The notes beneath the pieces were generated by a model. That model saw nothing but the letters and a program-made list of their open reading frames with translations. It was not told where the DNA came from and searched no databases. DNA of 64,000 bases from Solanum dulcamara (taxonomy: Eukaryota > Streptophyta > Magnoliopsida > Solanales > Solanaceae), in contig NC_077246.1 in the NCBI RefSeq assembly GCF_947179165.1, forward strand, positions 72,016,421 through 72,080,420. Direction: 5' to 3'. Below are positions 12,343 through 23,770 of the stretch, piece by piece; positions within the stretch are counted from its first letter, which is position 1; each line of letters starts with the position of its first letter. The position numbers and the translations under genes were made by a program.

Positions 12343-13901
12343 TGGTAATATTTCAAAATTCTTCTCAACTTTATGGATTTTTGAAATTCTGGCTGATTTT
12401 TTAAATATGGTAATATGAAAAATTGGGGTGGGGGTTTAAATTATTTATGGGAACCAGTACAGTTAAATCTCTCTGTAAAAACGTTGTTTGTTAATTGAAA
12501 ATTTTAGCCTCATATAGATGATTAAATGTGAAATCATATATATAATTCTGAAAGTAGTGTAGTTTTAGAGAATATAAAACTTTATTAAAGAAAAGGGTAA
12601 AGATGGAATAAGTTTTAAACATTCATCGTGAAAAATAAACAATTAAATTATTTTGAATATAAAAAAAACTCCAAAAAATTAATTAATATGGAATAGAGGG
12701 AATATTCTAAATAATTACATGACTTAACATGAAAGTATTGCACCATGTGCTTTAATATTTGTACCTTAGTACTATGGTAATCTAACTTTTTTTCCTTGGA
12801 TGGTAATCTAATAGTAGTAGTTCTAAATAGAGATGCTTGATAATTGTAGCTGACTTATATATTCTGCTTATTAATTAATAATGCAGTTGGAAGTTTAATT
12901 TGTAATTTGTCATAAATATAAAGTTTGCCTGTTTGGGGTGGTAAGTTCAAAAGTTTGATAATAGTTACCTAACTCCTACTTTGGGGGGCTCAAATTATTT
13001 ATAGTGATTTTAAAAAAAATACTATCTCGATGATTTGTCATTTCAGTTTAAGATAAAATTAAGCGATAAATATAAAAATTATTTTATCGTGTCAATCAAT
13101 AAAAGATGTTTATAAAGCAGAATTATAAAAATGTAGTGTAAGGCTCCGTACAATAAATTTTTACAATTCGATCTTCTTCCAAATACAACACATAGCGAAA
13201 ACTTAATATATCGATCTGCCTGTTAATCTATAAAAGATAAAATATCAGTTTAAAATTATTGTTGTTATTGTTTGTTGTTAGTCTATAAAAGATATATAAA
13301 GTGATGGTGAAAATAATTAGAGTAATATTGTGAAAAAAGTAAAACATGGGGTGAGCAAACACACTGGAATTTATCTAATAATTTATGAGTTCACGTAAAT
13401 TTAATAGTTTTTGTTTATATTATATATTCATATCAAGAATTTATCAAATATTTATAAAAATTTAAATATAAATTCAAATATTATTATATTATATATTAAT
13501 TTGAGATTACTATGAACTTCATATTCTGAATTTGTGTCCGATAAAATTTCTAAAAGCAAGTACTTGTACCATATTGTGTGAAACCATAGATTAAGTAAAA
13601 GACTTTTTATCCCTTTCATAAATGGCAACTCTTAAAATGATGCTCCTAGAATTTCTTGCACCTTGAGCAGTAAATGTGGGGAATTAGTTAACTTTGGTCT
13701 TTGCAATTATAACTAAGATGTTTTCCTTCTCTTCATTAATTCTATATAGACTAAAAATTATGACTAATTTTATTTAACAATCAATTAACGATAAAATTCA
13801 TAGCTAATTCTATTTTCTTTTATAACATTAGGGTTAACTTTACAAATTTACGATATTTCAATAAAGTTTGACTTATAGTCCACCATTTTTACTGAACCAT
13901 T
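12343..13901. other. Intergenic AT-rich DNA
   Basis: No gene, RNA or structured repeat could be recognised on either strand. Confidence 0.6.
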
Positions 13902-13912
13902 CATGCCGACAT

Positions 13913-14730
13913 CGTATTGGGGTAGGGTGGATGAAATGGAGTCTCGCTTCCGGTGTGCTATTTGACAAGAAGGTGCCTCCACAACTTAAGGGCTAGTTCT
14001 ACAAAGTGGTAGTTAGACCGGCTATGTTATACAGGGCGGAGTGTTGGCCAGTTAAGGTATCTCACGTTTAAAAGATGAAAGTTGCTGAAATGAGAATGTT
14101 GAGATGGATGTGTGGCATACCAGCAGTGACAGGTAGAAATGAGGCTATTCGGGACAAGGTAGGAGTGACCTCGGTGGAAGACAAGATGCGGAAAATGCGA
14201 CTGAGATGGTTTGGCTATGTGAAGAGGAGAAATACGGATGCCCCAGTGCGGAGGTGTGAGAGGTTAGCCATGGATGGTTTCAGAAGAGGTAGGGGTAGGC
14301 CGAAGAAATATTGGGGAGAGGTGATTAGACAGGACATGGCGCAATTACAACTTACCGAGGACATGACCTTAGATAGGAGGGTGTGGAGGACCCACATTAG
14401 GGTAGAAGGCTAGTTCATAGTCTCGCCATTCTTCCTTATTAGTAGGCGTATTAGTGCACTATAATTCCCTGTGGTCTGATGTATATTATTATTTATTACT
14501 TTCATTGCTTTTTGTACTTTGATTGCTCTATTTTATCTGGGTTGCTTTTGTTACTTGCTTTTCCATATCGCTTTGAACTTCTTATTCTTATCTGACTTCT
14601 TTTTTGATTTTACTGAGCCGAGGGTCTTTCGAAAACAGTCGCTCTACCTTGGTAGGAGTCAGGTCTGCGTACACTTTACCCTTCCTAGACCCCACGTTGT
14701 GGGATTTTACTGGGTCGTTGTTGTTGTATC
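13913..14730 (+). mobile_element. 5'-truncated RTE-type LINE with perfect target duplication
   Basis: The 3' end of the reverse-transcriptase ORF is readable, with stops at the upstream end. Motifs include [20 protein letters not shown] and [17 protein letters not shown]. The open part from 14,075 to 14,413 ends at a stop. The 3' UTR follows, closing with GTTGTTGTTGTA. The 11-bp sequence CATGCCGACAT flanks the copy exactly (13902-13912 and 14731-14741). It is a dead-on-arrival LINE insertion. Confidence 0.9.
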
Positions 14731-14741
14731 CATGCCGACAT

Positions 14742-17282
14742 GCAATAGTAGTAGGATAAGAGGTTGATATTTCTATAATAACTTTAGTCCCGACTTTGTA
14801 TTTGGGTTAGACTCACCTTGTATGTATACATAATTTATCTACAATCAGTAAAAAAATAATAATCTAGAATTCAAGAATGCATAAATTAAGATTCTGACTT
14901 CGCTTTGTCGGTACTTGATCTATCTGAATCTAATATTTTTGACACAAAATATATATTAACATGTAAAATTAAAATAGCAATAAATATTAGACTTAAACCT
15001 GTAATTCTAAAATATAATAAATTAAATATTAAAAATCTTAAAAGATGAGTATATCAACTTTAAATTTTGAATCCGTTAGGTAACTTGCAATCTTGCTAGT
15101 TGAATTTTGCTTTGAAGACTAAAAAGAAAGAAAAGAAGATTGTTGGTTGAGGTTTGCTTGTTGTATAGGTAAAGGTTCCTCCTAATCTAATTGTAAAGCA
15201 ATAGGAGGAAAAAAAAAACTAAAAGGGAAGGCTAAAATATAAACTTAATTCACCATGGTGGAAAAACCACAAATTATAAATAAGCTTTTGCAAATAAAAT
15301 TACTTATAAAATTAAAGGCGGCAATTAAGAAAGGATTAAATGCTAAATTACTATACCTTTGAAAATAAAATAAAAACATAAACTTAGAGCATTCACTTGC
15401 ACCTCTTTAAGTAATTTTTTTTTCACTTAGAATTTCTTTGGTATAGAAAAGATTAAAATATATATATATATACACACAAAAATTTCATAAGCAATATGGT
15501 TTAATCTGTCAGAAGAAGAAACTTCATTTCTTTGTGCGTAGCTTTATGTATTTTTTTTTTCGTTTTAATTTATTTGTCCTATTTTTCCTTTTAATCCGTC
15601 TAAAAAAAGAATGTATTTTTTTTGAGAACTCTTTAATTTTAATTTTCTATATGTCGTATTTAATACCACAAAATTAACTGATATTTTGATATATTCTACA
15701 TATCTTTAATTTAAAATCATAAAATTCAAAAGTCATATTTTTTTTTAAAACCTACGTTAATTCAAAACCAGTTAAATAAATTCAAATGGAGGAAGTAATA
15801 ATTTGTATTTATAATTGTGTCCTTTGGTTTGTCTTAAAATCGACTCTTAATTTGCCTCTTTTTGGATATGTTTGATGGTGACAATCGGTGATATTGTTAA
15901 TTAGTTTTAGAGGCACTCTTGATATTTACATGAAATTAATGAAAGCATGAAATGTGTGCATATTATTTTATTACGTAAAGTATATTAATGTACATTTTTA
16001 TCTGATTTATCATGTAACATGGTATAGATAGTGATGGAGCCATATATATTTGAGGTGTATCAATCGAACTTTTTAAATTTTATACGATTTTATTTTTTTA
16101 TATTTTAATATTTATTAGTTGAAATTCTGATTCCGTCATAGTCGTATAGATATGTGCCTTTTCTAACGGCTAAACTTGTTAGCTATACTACTAGTTTTGC
16201 TTACAATTATTTTCTAAAGATTTTCAAAACTATACATGATGTTAAAAATGCAATCAAAGACCTTTTTTATTAGGACTAAACAGAAAACTTGATAATATTT
16301 TGGCTTAATTTTATTTTTATACAATAATAACAAATTCAGAGTAATCTCAAGCGAGGATTAAAGAGTATAGGATATACGTATTCTTATTCCTAATTTTAAG
16401 AGATAGAAAACTTATTTTCAATTGATTCTCGACCACTCTCCTTTTTTATTCGAGCTTAGGACAGACAATGTGAACAAGTTCATTCCTGCGGAATAATAAA
16501 ATTATATTTCTATAGTTTTGTTTATTCCCTCTATATTAATATAATAATTCAACTTAAATGAAAAAAGATGTTTCGTGGACCATTAAGTTATTATATGATT
16601 CATTTACAGAAACATCCAAAAAAACAACTAATTGCCCACTTTTATTGCTAGAAACTCTTTAGTATGGAAAGTACAAAAATGAAGGCACACAGATTTATTT
16701 TATTTTTTAAAAGAAAGGTCCAATGTGATGGCCAATAATTGTATGGCCACTTATGACAAAATTCTACATAGTGGTGGACTCCTTTATTATGTTTCTTTGT
16801 GTTTCTAAAATTCTAAATTAATTATAGCTAGTCCCTTTTTCTTGTTAAAGTTTCCACAGGAAAGAAAAAGGTTTCTTGGATAACATAAAGAATTTTTGAA
16901 GTTTTCCAAAATAATTGATTAGTTTTCCACTAGCAAGAATTAAGTCTTTTTTTGGCTACTCTTTTCGAAAAGTTGGTAAAACATAGCGTTTGGATGAATA
17001 ATTTAAGTCCATGACATGTAGTGATTAATCGAGCTTAAAAATGTGTGGATCATATGAATGTACGAAGTTTTTAATTTTTTTTTATTCTAATTTGAAATTC
17101 GTCTAAGATGTTAAATGTATTTTATTTGTAAGTTTGTCAACCTAAAAGTCTGTCAATCCTTCTTTTTGACTTGCCCTCAGTCACGAGTGTTACATATCCC
17201 TCCCCCTTACCCCTCTTAGGGACTTTGTATCCTTGTTGACGTTTGTCATACCGTCATATTGAGTGAGTGTCTTACTTTGATA
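14742..17282. other. Intergenic region with one MITE-like element
   Basis: No gene is seen. A segment at about 15,552-15,795 has facing arms (TTTTAATTTATTTGTCCTATTTT against the inverse of AACCAGTTAAATAAATTC) typical of Stowaway-like MITEs. The remainder is unstructured AT-rich sequence. Confidence 0.5.
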
Positions 17283-17490
17283 CTATAGAAAATGGTCTAA
17301 AAAATCCTTGAACTATTGGAAAAGATACAAAAATGTCCATCATCCATCTGTTGGACCTAAAATACTCTTTACATCCACCTTTAGGTCCAAAATTGACCTT
17401 TTCTTTAATGGAAAAGGGCATTTTAGGTCCAATAGATGAATGAAGGTATTTTTGTACCATTTTCAATAGTTCGAAGATATTTTAGGCTTT
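17283..17490. mobile_element. Foldback MITE, copy 1
   Basis: Arms of about 80 bp pair with each other (left CCTTGAACTATTGGAAAAG..CATCCATCTGTTGG, right CCAATAGATGAATGAAGG..CAATAGTTCGAAG). A second copy lies at 58,052-58,263 with its central spacer in the opposite orientation. Non-coding. Confidence 0.8.
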
Positions 17491-17499
17491 TTTGATAGA

Positions 17500-17736
17500 A
17501 TTTTAATTAAATAATTTGAATAGTTTTTTTAAACACGTGGCGATCATTTATTGGTTACAATTTAATTATAAATCAAAATTTATTTAACAGAATTTTAATT
17601 CAATAATTTAAATAATTTTTTTAAACACGTGGCGACCATCTATTGATTACAATTTAATTATTTAAAATTAATTATAAATTAAAATTTATTTAACCAAATT
17701 TTAATTAATTAATTTAAATAATTCTTTTAAACAGAC
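17500..17736. repeat. AT-rich tandem repeat with ACACGTGG units, copy 1
   Basis: Units of about 100-110 bp each contain TTTTAAACACGTGGCGA, CATCTATTGATTACAATTTAA and AATTATAAATTAAAATTTATTTAA. The same family occurs at 57,775-58,050. The ACGTG cores resemble G-box/ABRE motifs, but no function is implied. Confidence 0.7.
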
Positions 17737-17738
17737 CA

Positions 17739-18489
17739 CCTTAATCCTTATTAGTCTTCTTCCATTGGCCACCGTCTCTGTACCGAAACCAAATCCGTAA
17801 AAGCTGCTAACAAATTTCAATCTTCACCCAAAATTGTTTTATGCCCTTCAAAATTCTAAAACATTTTATACATAAAAATTATTTTTTTAAGCCCATTCAA
17901 ATGCTCTATCATTCAAAAAAAAATATTTTTCAATCTCATTGAAAAAAAATTCCATCTTTACCATCAAAATTTCAAATCTTTACACTTTTCCCCATCAAAA
18001 ACATCAATCTCTACACTTTTCCCCCATCCTCTTCACCACCTTCTCCTGTATTTCTCTCCATCTTCCTTCAAGAATCCCAGATTCGTTCAACTTTCGGTCT
18101 TTTGCTTCAGGTCTTGGTAAGTTTTCAGTTCTTCTCGTTTTTGTTATATGGATCGTTCTTTTGTATTGTTTGTATGTACCTGTTTTGCTTCAGATTCTTG
18201 TGTGGATTCTTCAATTAGCCAAAAATTGGAGATACCCATATCGGATTTTTACACATCTGGGTCGGGTTTGAATTGGTTTAGGGGAGTCCATGTAACATAG
18301 GTTGTAAAGGTTCAAGTTTTGTTATGGATGAATTACCTGTGTGCTGATTTACATGCGTATTTAGCTCATGTTTGATGTTTTTTTTACTTTCTTTTGCCCT
18401 AGTTTTTCATGGATATAATTCATATTCTGGTATAAATTGAAGACTGGTTGCTATTGTAATTAGATAATGATTGGCAAAGATTTATGTCT
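17739..18489 (+). repeat. Duplicated ALY-type leader, first donor and intron start (copy 1)
   Basis: This closely matches 59,300-59,987, the leader exon and start of intron 1 of the ALY/REF gene. The parallel open frames at 17,939 and 59,439 differ at only 4 of 110 residues. The donor CTTG|GTAAGTTTTCAG (exon end 18,116) is kept, and copy 1 carries an extra AT-rich insert near 17,835-17,925. The 110-residue frame crosses the donor and is probably not translated. The nearest downstream plus-strand gene is mS33 at 24,672; whether this leader serves it is unknown. Confidence 0.75.
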
Positions 18490-18689
18490 TACAAAGGTGA
18501 GCCAGGCATTACAAAGGTGTGTCCTATAAATTCTAGGATAGATGGAGACATCATCGTACTACTATTAGAAATTTTGACAAGAAAATAAGATTTCATAGAA
18601 TAGTACATGAGATTTCAATTGTCAGAATCATGGGTGGCCTCTAACATGAATATGATAGGCAATTTTCCTCCATAACACATCATCATGAA

Positions 18690-18960
18690 GCTGGCTTTAT
18701 TCGAATTATTTCTTTCCCTCCATAGTAGAGCTACCAAAATGGCAAAAGCACACCCAACTAAAGCACCCTTTTCCAAATGAATTTATATTCTGGATGTTTG
18801 CTCATTGTAGCTCACTTTGCCAGCCACCAATACTTCTGGAATACCAATGCAGTAATCCTGCCCGAATAGACTTTGTGACAGTGCAATCAAAAAACAAGTC
18901 ACCCACAGACTCTAAATCAGTGTTGCAGAAACTACATTCTAAGGGTACATGAACTCCAAG
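18690..18960 (-). pseudogene. LINE zf-RVT domain fragment
   Basis: The minus strand encodes a CSFCNTDLESVGDLFFDC stretch, the zinc-binding zf-RVT motif found after the reverse transcriptase in plant L1-type LINEs. Stops interrupt it on both sides. It directly abuts the LysM fragment. Confidence 0.55.
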
Positions 18961-19127
18961 CTGTTGAGGCACAACCATTGACCAGCAAACATCTTTTCAC
19001 AATCAAGATTGGGATTTATTGAACTAAAATCACCAACTGTCAATTGAAATTTCTTAATAACGATGACACATGTATCCCCACTTTGAAAACCATATATTTT
19101 ATCACAAATAGTAATCGAATTCCCCAT
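18939..19127 (-). pseudogene. LysM-domain protein fragment
   Basis: The frame reads a single LysM motif: YGFQSGDTC near the start, then INPNLDCEKMFAGQWLCL. This matches the short extracellular LysM proteins of plants, a family that binds GlcNAc-containing glycans. There is no in-frame signal peptide upstream (an in-frame TGA lies seven codons before the ATG), and the reading frame passes into LINE-derived sequence after residue 53. It is a captured exon or pseudogene rather than a working gene. Confidence 0.6.
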
Positions 19128-20099
19128 GGATCCATCTATAAATCACCCAGACAAGAGGATATACCAGTTGTTAGAAAAAATGAGGATGTATCTTCAAAGG
19201 AAAGTGTAAACATTGACTACGTATATGTTCAGATTCATTCTCTGGATATTAGTGTGCAAAGCCATGTCTATATTCATTCGTTAATGTGTCATAATTAATG
19301 ACCATATTAAAGAGTCTATTTTTAATCGTTACCGGCCGTTATCACAATTATGCCAATATTTCTTCAACCACGATTAATAGAGTATATTAGATGGCCTTGA
19401 ATATAATTAAAAAACCTTTATCATGTCTTTATTGTACTGAGTTTTTTTTTTCTTATTGAATCATTGTTAGTTTATACATTTCTAATTTTATATTAGAAGA
19501 GCTTGTTGAGTCCTGAGGATACACCTATACTGGGTGAGCTATCAAGAATTTCCTACAAATTCAAAATCAAGTATGTTCTGTAAGATTTACCACACTAGTT
19601 TCAGTAGTCATTCAAATTATAAAAGCAAAAAAGGAAATATATATTTCCTCATATACCAATTATTAATCGTCTTAGTAAACTGAAATTCGTTTCAATAAAT
19701 ATAACTTTAAGTACCAATTTTTTTTTTAAAAGACAAATAATATGAATCGGAAATAGTGTATACTTAGCATAATTTTACCACAGATTTAGGTAAAATTAGG
19801 GTCTTATACTCTAAATGGGCTTGACCTATTTAACTAAATGGACTTGTCCTATTAAGGCTTATTTTTATGGTTACAAATTATAATTACCATACATATTTTA
19901 TATGTTTAGGGATAAAAATATAATAAAATATAATAAATTCTTAACGGTTTACCCAATAACAAAATTGAGTAACCCCCCCCACACCGATAAGCCGTTAATT
20001 ATAAAATTTAAATTCATTCCCACACGCTAATCCGATAACCCAATACCAATAAGCCAAATTTGTGGTTGGGTTATCGGTAACGGTCGGTTTTGAACAGTC

Positions 20100-20450
20100 C
20101 TACTTTCGGGACTGAGTTTAGTGAAGGACAGCTTCTGCATTTCCCCTTTTTCTTGCGTTTCTCTCATCCTCTCTTTCTCCGGTGACTGGTAATACTTTTG
20201 TGAGCTTCATGTTTTTGTTTCCTTTTGATTTTCCATAAAAAGTTGAAATTTAGATAGGTCATAACTTCTCTTAATTTGATATTAATAAAAAATTGTAACT
20301 GTGAATTTGTGTTTACGACTGAGATGTGAGGGTTAATCTGTAATAGAATTGTGAGATTTTTATATGAAATTGTTATAGATTTTGAATCATTGTTCAGTTT
20401 TTTATATAGAAAATGAAGCACCTTTTTCTCATTCATTATTTCTCTGTCAT
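20100..20450. other. Leader-like sequence of unknown origin
   Basis: The pyrimidine-rich stretch CCTTTTTCTTGCGTTTCTC and then CTCCGGTGACTGGTAATAC resemble a plant 5' UTR with a donor. No attached coding exon is recognisable. The preceding 19.94-20.10 kb stretch ends in GGTCGGTTTTGAACAGTCCTA, like the end of a non-autonomous hAT element. Confidence 0.3.
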
Positions 20451-20606
20451 TAAAACAAATTATTAGTCAATAACTCAATATTCAGACTGGGTCTTCATTT
20501 ATAGTTATTTTGGTTTCAATTTAGTTGTCATTGGGACGATTTAGTCACATTTACCATTATTTGTAATTTTACAAGTAACATAATTTGATCTATATAAGTT
20601 TCGAGG

Positions 20607-20942
20607 CTTATCATTGTGATCTAATCAATACACAAACCTGATGTGTTGTTCGAATCCATCTTACCCGCAACATCAGGGTCAGAACCTTATATTCTGATTG
20701 CCCTTGGTTGCTCTCTTCTTATCATTGTGACCTAATCAATACAGCAAGCCTGATGTGTTGTTCGAATCCATCTTACTCGCAACATCAGGGTCAGAACCTT
20801 ATATTCTGATTGCCCTTGGTTGCTCTCTTCTTATCATTGTGACCTAATCAATACAGCAAGCCTGATGTGTTGTTCGAATCCATCTTACTCGCAACATAAG
20901 GTCAGAACCTTATATTCTGATTGCCCTTGGTTGCTCTCTTCT
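20607..20942. repeat. Three near-identical 111-112 bp tandem units
   Basis: Units start at 20607, 20718 and 20830, each opening CTTATCATTGTGA. Each unit contains CCTGATGTGTTG and CGCAACATCAGG facing each other about 20 bp apart, so each can form a short hairpin. The second and third units differ only slightly, which points to recent amplification. Confidence 0.85.
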
Positions 20943-21365
20943 TTTACTAGTACGACAGTGGGTCGTTCATAGTTTAAACATAGGGGTGGGAGCCATGTTT
21001 TCACTTGAGCCCCTGATTTCAAATTATTATTTTTTGTATAAAGATCGGTCTTTTAACTTACATTTGTTATTTACCGAGGGTGGGTGGAGGGGAACATCCA
21101 CTGGTTTATCAATTATAACCAAAGACTAATCCAAAATTTAGATTGGTCAGATAAGTGCAGTTTGTACCCACATTCGTAATACAATTATGGTCTGCAACAA
21201 AGTCCACCCATGATTCTGACAATTGAAATCTCATGTACTATTCTATGAAATCTTATTTTCTTGTCAAAATTTCTAATAGTAGTACGGTGATGTCTCCATC
21301 TATCCTAGAATTTATAGGACACCTTTGTAATGCCTGGCTCACTGGGATTCAATTGTACTCTATGT

Positions 21366-23758
21366 TTTTTTTTAATTTTTTATGGGAACAGACCCTACAC
21401 GAGGCTCCCACTTCTCGTGCACAGTCAGGGGTTGAGCAGCACCCCCAAGCCTTATCATAAATAAAAATAATAATAAAAATACACGGAGGGGGACATAAAC
21501 CTTACCTCCGAACTTAAGGTGGTTCATAAGTCGGCTAACCTACTAAGGTCGACCAACTTATCCTCGAATACTAGATGGAAAAGCGATAAACCTATGAGAT
21601 GACTCCTCTCGATACAATGCGACTAAGAAATACGTAAATGAGGGAGACTCTCCCCTTCCATGTAAATCAAGAAAGAAACCTACACTAGTCCTATTCAACT
21701 AAGCTACATTAAAAACATAGCTAAATCGAAGTAGAGCAAGTATACGAAACTTCCCATTTCCATGGATCGAGAGCGGTCGTGTCATCGTTGTCCTTCTTAG
21801 GCTTGTCGTACCGAGTTTGTCCATGAGATGTGAATGCGTCATGCATTGAAAGCGGCTGATGTCATGATGTTGCTGTTTTGGATATGAATAATGTGTCCGT
21901 CATTGAAAGAAATTAAGACGGCAATATTTTCAGGGTCGCTCGACTAACGTCTCCGATTACCCATTCGAGCCGCAACTTCTTGGGATCTCCCTATGTACCT
22001 GCACAAACAAATAAGCAAAAGGAGCCCCCAATAGTGTTTGGTGTTGTTGGTTGTTGCATTCTGTCAGTTGGCAGCTTCAAATTGTTCCTCATTTTAGTAC
22101 TGTAGACCTCTTTGTTTATGTCAGTTGGCCGCTGAACTCTGCCTAGGTGCTGTTGTTGCAAACTGGTAGAGTTCCACAGCTGCTGTAGTTGTCTTTGTAG
22201 CTCAATGAAGTCTGCTGTTGCTGTACTGTAGTTGCTCCATGTGTTGTTGTGGAGATGTTGCATGAACTCCAGGCTCAGCTGCTGCAACACCACCACATGG
22301 CTCAAAGTGACATGATACCTGCACAAAGAGACACCCAACAGGAAACAGAATTGGAACTAAAGCTTCATTTTTGATGGCTGTTGAGTGTGGATCCATGTGT
22401 TGCTGGTCTGGATTGATGTTGCTGTATGCTCTTGTGTGTTGTGGTAGGTGGAAGTTCTTGTTCTTGGAGGGTGCAGCTGTGTAAAGTACCTGCACAAGGT
22501 AAACAAACAAGAAGACACCACTACTATAGCTCTTACTTCTAAATGTATGTTAGTAGTTCTACTGAAGCAGTAAACAAGGGAGACTCTCCCCTTACAATAG
22601 GAAATAACTAGGTGGAATAAGGAGAAAAACAAATTACACATAGATAGTCTATTACACATTGAAAATGAGATCAGTCAAGAGGATAGTTTGATCCTTTTTA
22701 GAGTTTTCCTTCTGAAGCTTGCCATTCCTAGCTTGTCCATCTTGATGTAACCCTTTATTTCATGTGGTAGTTGCTGGAGGTTGTAGAAGTGTTGTGTATC
22801 ATTGAACATGTGGCTGCATTTTGATAAGGTATCTGCAGGATGGTTTGCTTCTCTGAATATGTGTTTGCACTGAAAGAGTTCCAATTACTGGACCAAAGAC
22901 TGTAATTTTGTAACATATCTGTGAATGCTCCAAGGTGGTTTGAGGTCTTGTTTCAGCCACTTAGTCAATAATTCTGAATCAACTTCCAATATCACTCTAT
23001 CAAAGCCATGTTGGAGACACCAATTGAGGCCAATAGTTGCTGCCTGCACTTCTGCTTGGTTATTAGTACCCATTCCCAATGGAGTTGCAAAGGCATATAT
23101 TAAGTTACCATTGTGGTCTCTTAATATTCCCCCTGCTCCAATTTTCCCAGGGTTGTCTAATGCACTCCCATCAGTATTCAACTTCACAATGGAAGATGGA
23201 GGTCTGATCCACATAACTTTGGTCACTCTCATGTCTTGTTGGCACTGTTCTACCATAGGGACCAGTTCCTTCCAACTTCACAAGAGCAGTGCTTATCAGC
23301 ATGTATAGGTCCTTGACTATGGAGAATTTAACTCTAGTAGTATTGGATTTCTTTCCTTCATATTTACTAGCACATCTATTCTTCCATATATGCCAACAAA
23401 CAAAGATAGGAGTGGCCTGCAACATGAGCTTATGAACCTCATTATTGGACTTGGCAGTCCACCATTTTATCAGGATGCTTCTCAAGGGGCAGGTCCCTTG
23501 CAGTATCCCCCATGAACTAGAGAATTGTTGCCAAATATGCTTGGCAAAATTTCCAGAAGCAAATATGTGATCTACATTGTCCAATCCTGGTCTGTAGCAA
23601 CAAGAACATGCTGCTGGTACTGCTCCAAATTGGACTAGTTTATCATTAGTGGGGAGTTTCTATCTCACAGCTCTCCATAGTAAAAAGGACACTTTGAAGG
23701 GAATGTTAGTGTGCCAAGTGCATCCATCAGTCAGGGTCTTGGCTCTTTTTTTTTTAAC
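21366..23758 (-). mobile_element. L1-type LINE, 5'-truncated, with 12-bp target duplication
   Basis: The poly-A tail is on the minus strand at the left end (T run at 21365-21385), and the truncated 5' end is near 23,758. TGTACTCTATGT flanks both ends exactly (21354-21365 and 23759-23770). The long 3' region (21.4-22.6 kb) has recurring TACCTGCACAA motifs near 21,994, 22,315 and 22,488 and Gln/Cys-type low complexity, without clear coding. Confidence 0.85.
22678..23735 (-). pseudogene. LINE ORF2 remnant: zf-RVT plus RNase H
   Basis: Reading on the minus strand, a zf-RVT region (FKVSFLLWRAV, then NVDHIFASGNFAKHIW) is followed by a reverse-transcriptase-associated RNase H domain: VKLNTDGSALDNPGKIGAGG, then NNQAEVQAATIGLNWCL, then VILEVDSELLTKWL. 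The catalytic D, E and D are visible. The frame is broken by a TAG in the zf-RVT, a one-base shift near 23,260 and a TAA near 22,884. It cannot make a working protein. Confidence 0.85.
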
Positions 23759-23770
23759 TGTACTCTATGT

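Larger units (their letters stand above)
18497..21342. mobile_element. Composite segment bounded by inverted arms of about 140 bp
   Basis: The left arm (18497-18637, starting GTGAGCCAGGCATTAC) is repeated almost perfectly as the inverted right arm (21204-21342, ending GTAATGCCTGGCTCAC). No target duplication is evident outside the arms. The interior holds a LINE zinc-finger fragment, a LysM exon fragment, a leader-like stretch and a 112-bp triplicate. It could be a gene-capturing TIR element (Pack-MULE-like) or an inverted duplication of LINE-derived sequence. Confidence 0.55.

Noticed and set aside
17939..18271. 110-codon plus-strand frame, and its twin at 59,439-59,771
   Set aside because: Both run through a strong splice donor (GTAAGT) and lie in the leader of the ALY-type transcript; similarity comes from DNA duplication, not protein constraint.
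20607..20942. CRISPR-like array or tRNA cluster
   Set aside because: Units are contiguous 112-bp copies without spacers, and the TTCGAAT core has no pairing T-stem or acceptor stem.
22202..22659. Overlapping Gln/His-rich minus-strand frames of about 100 codons
   Set aside because: Lie in the 3' region of the L1-type LINE beyond its RNase H, in several frames, with simple-sequence bias.
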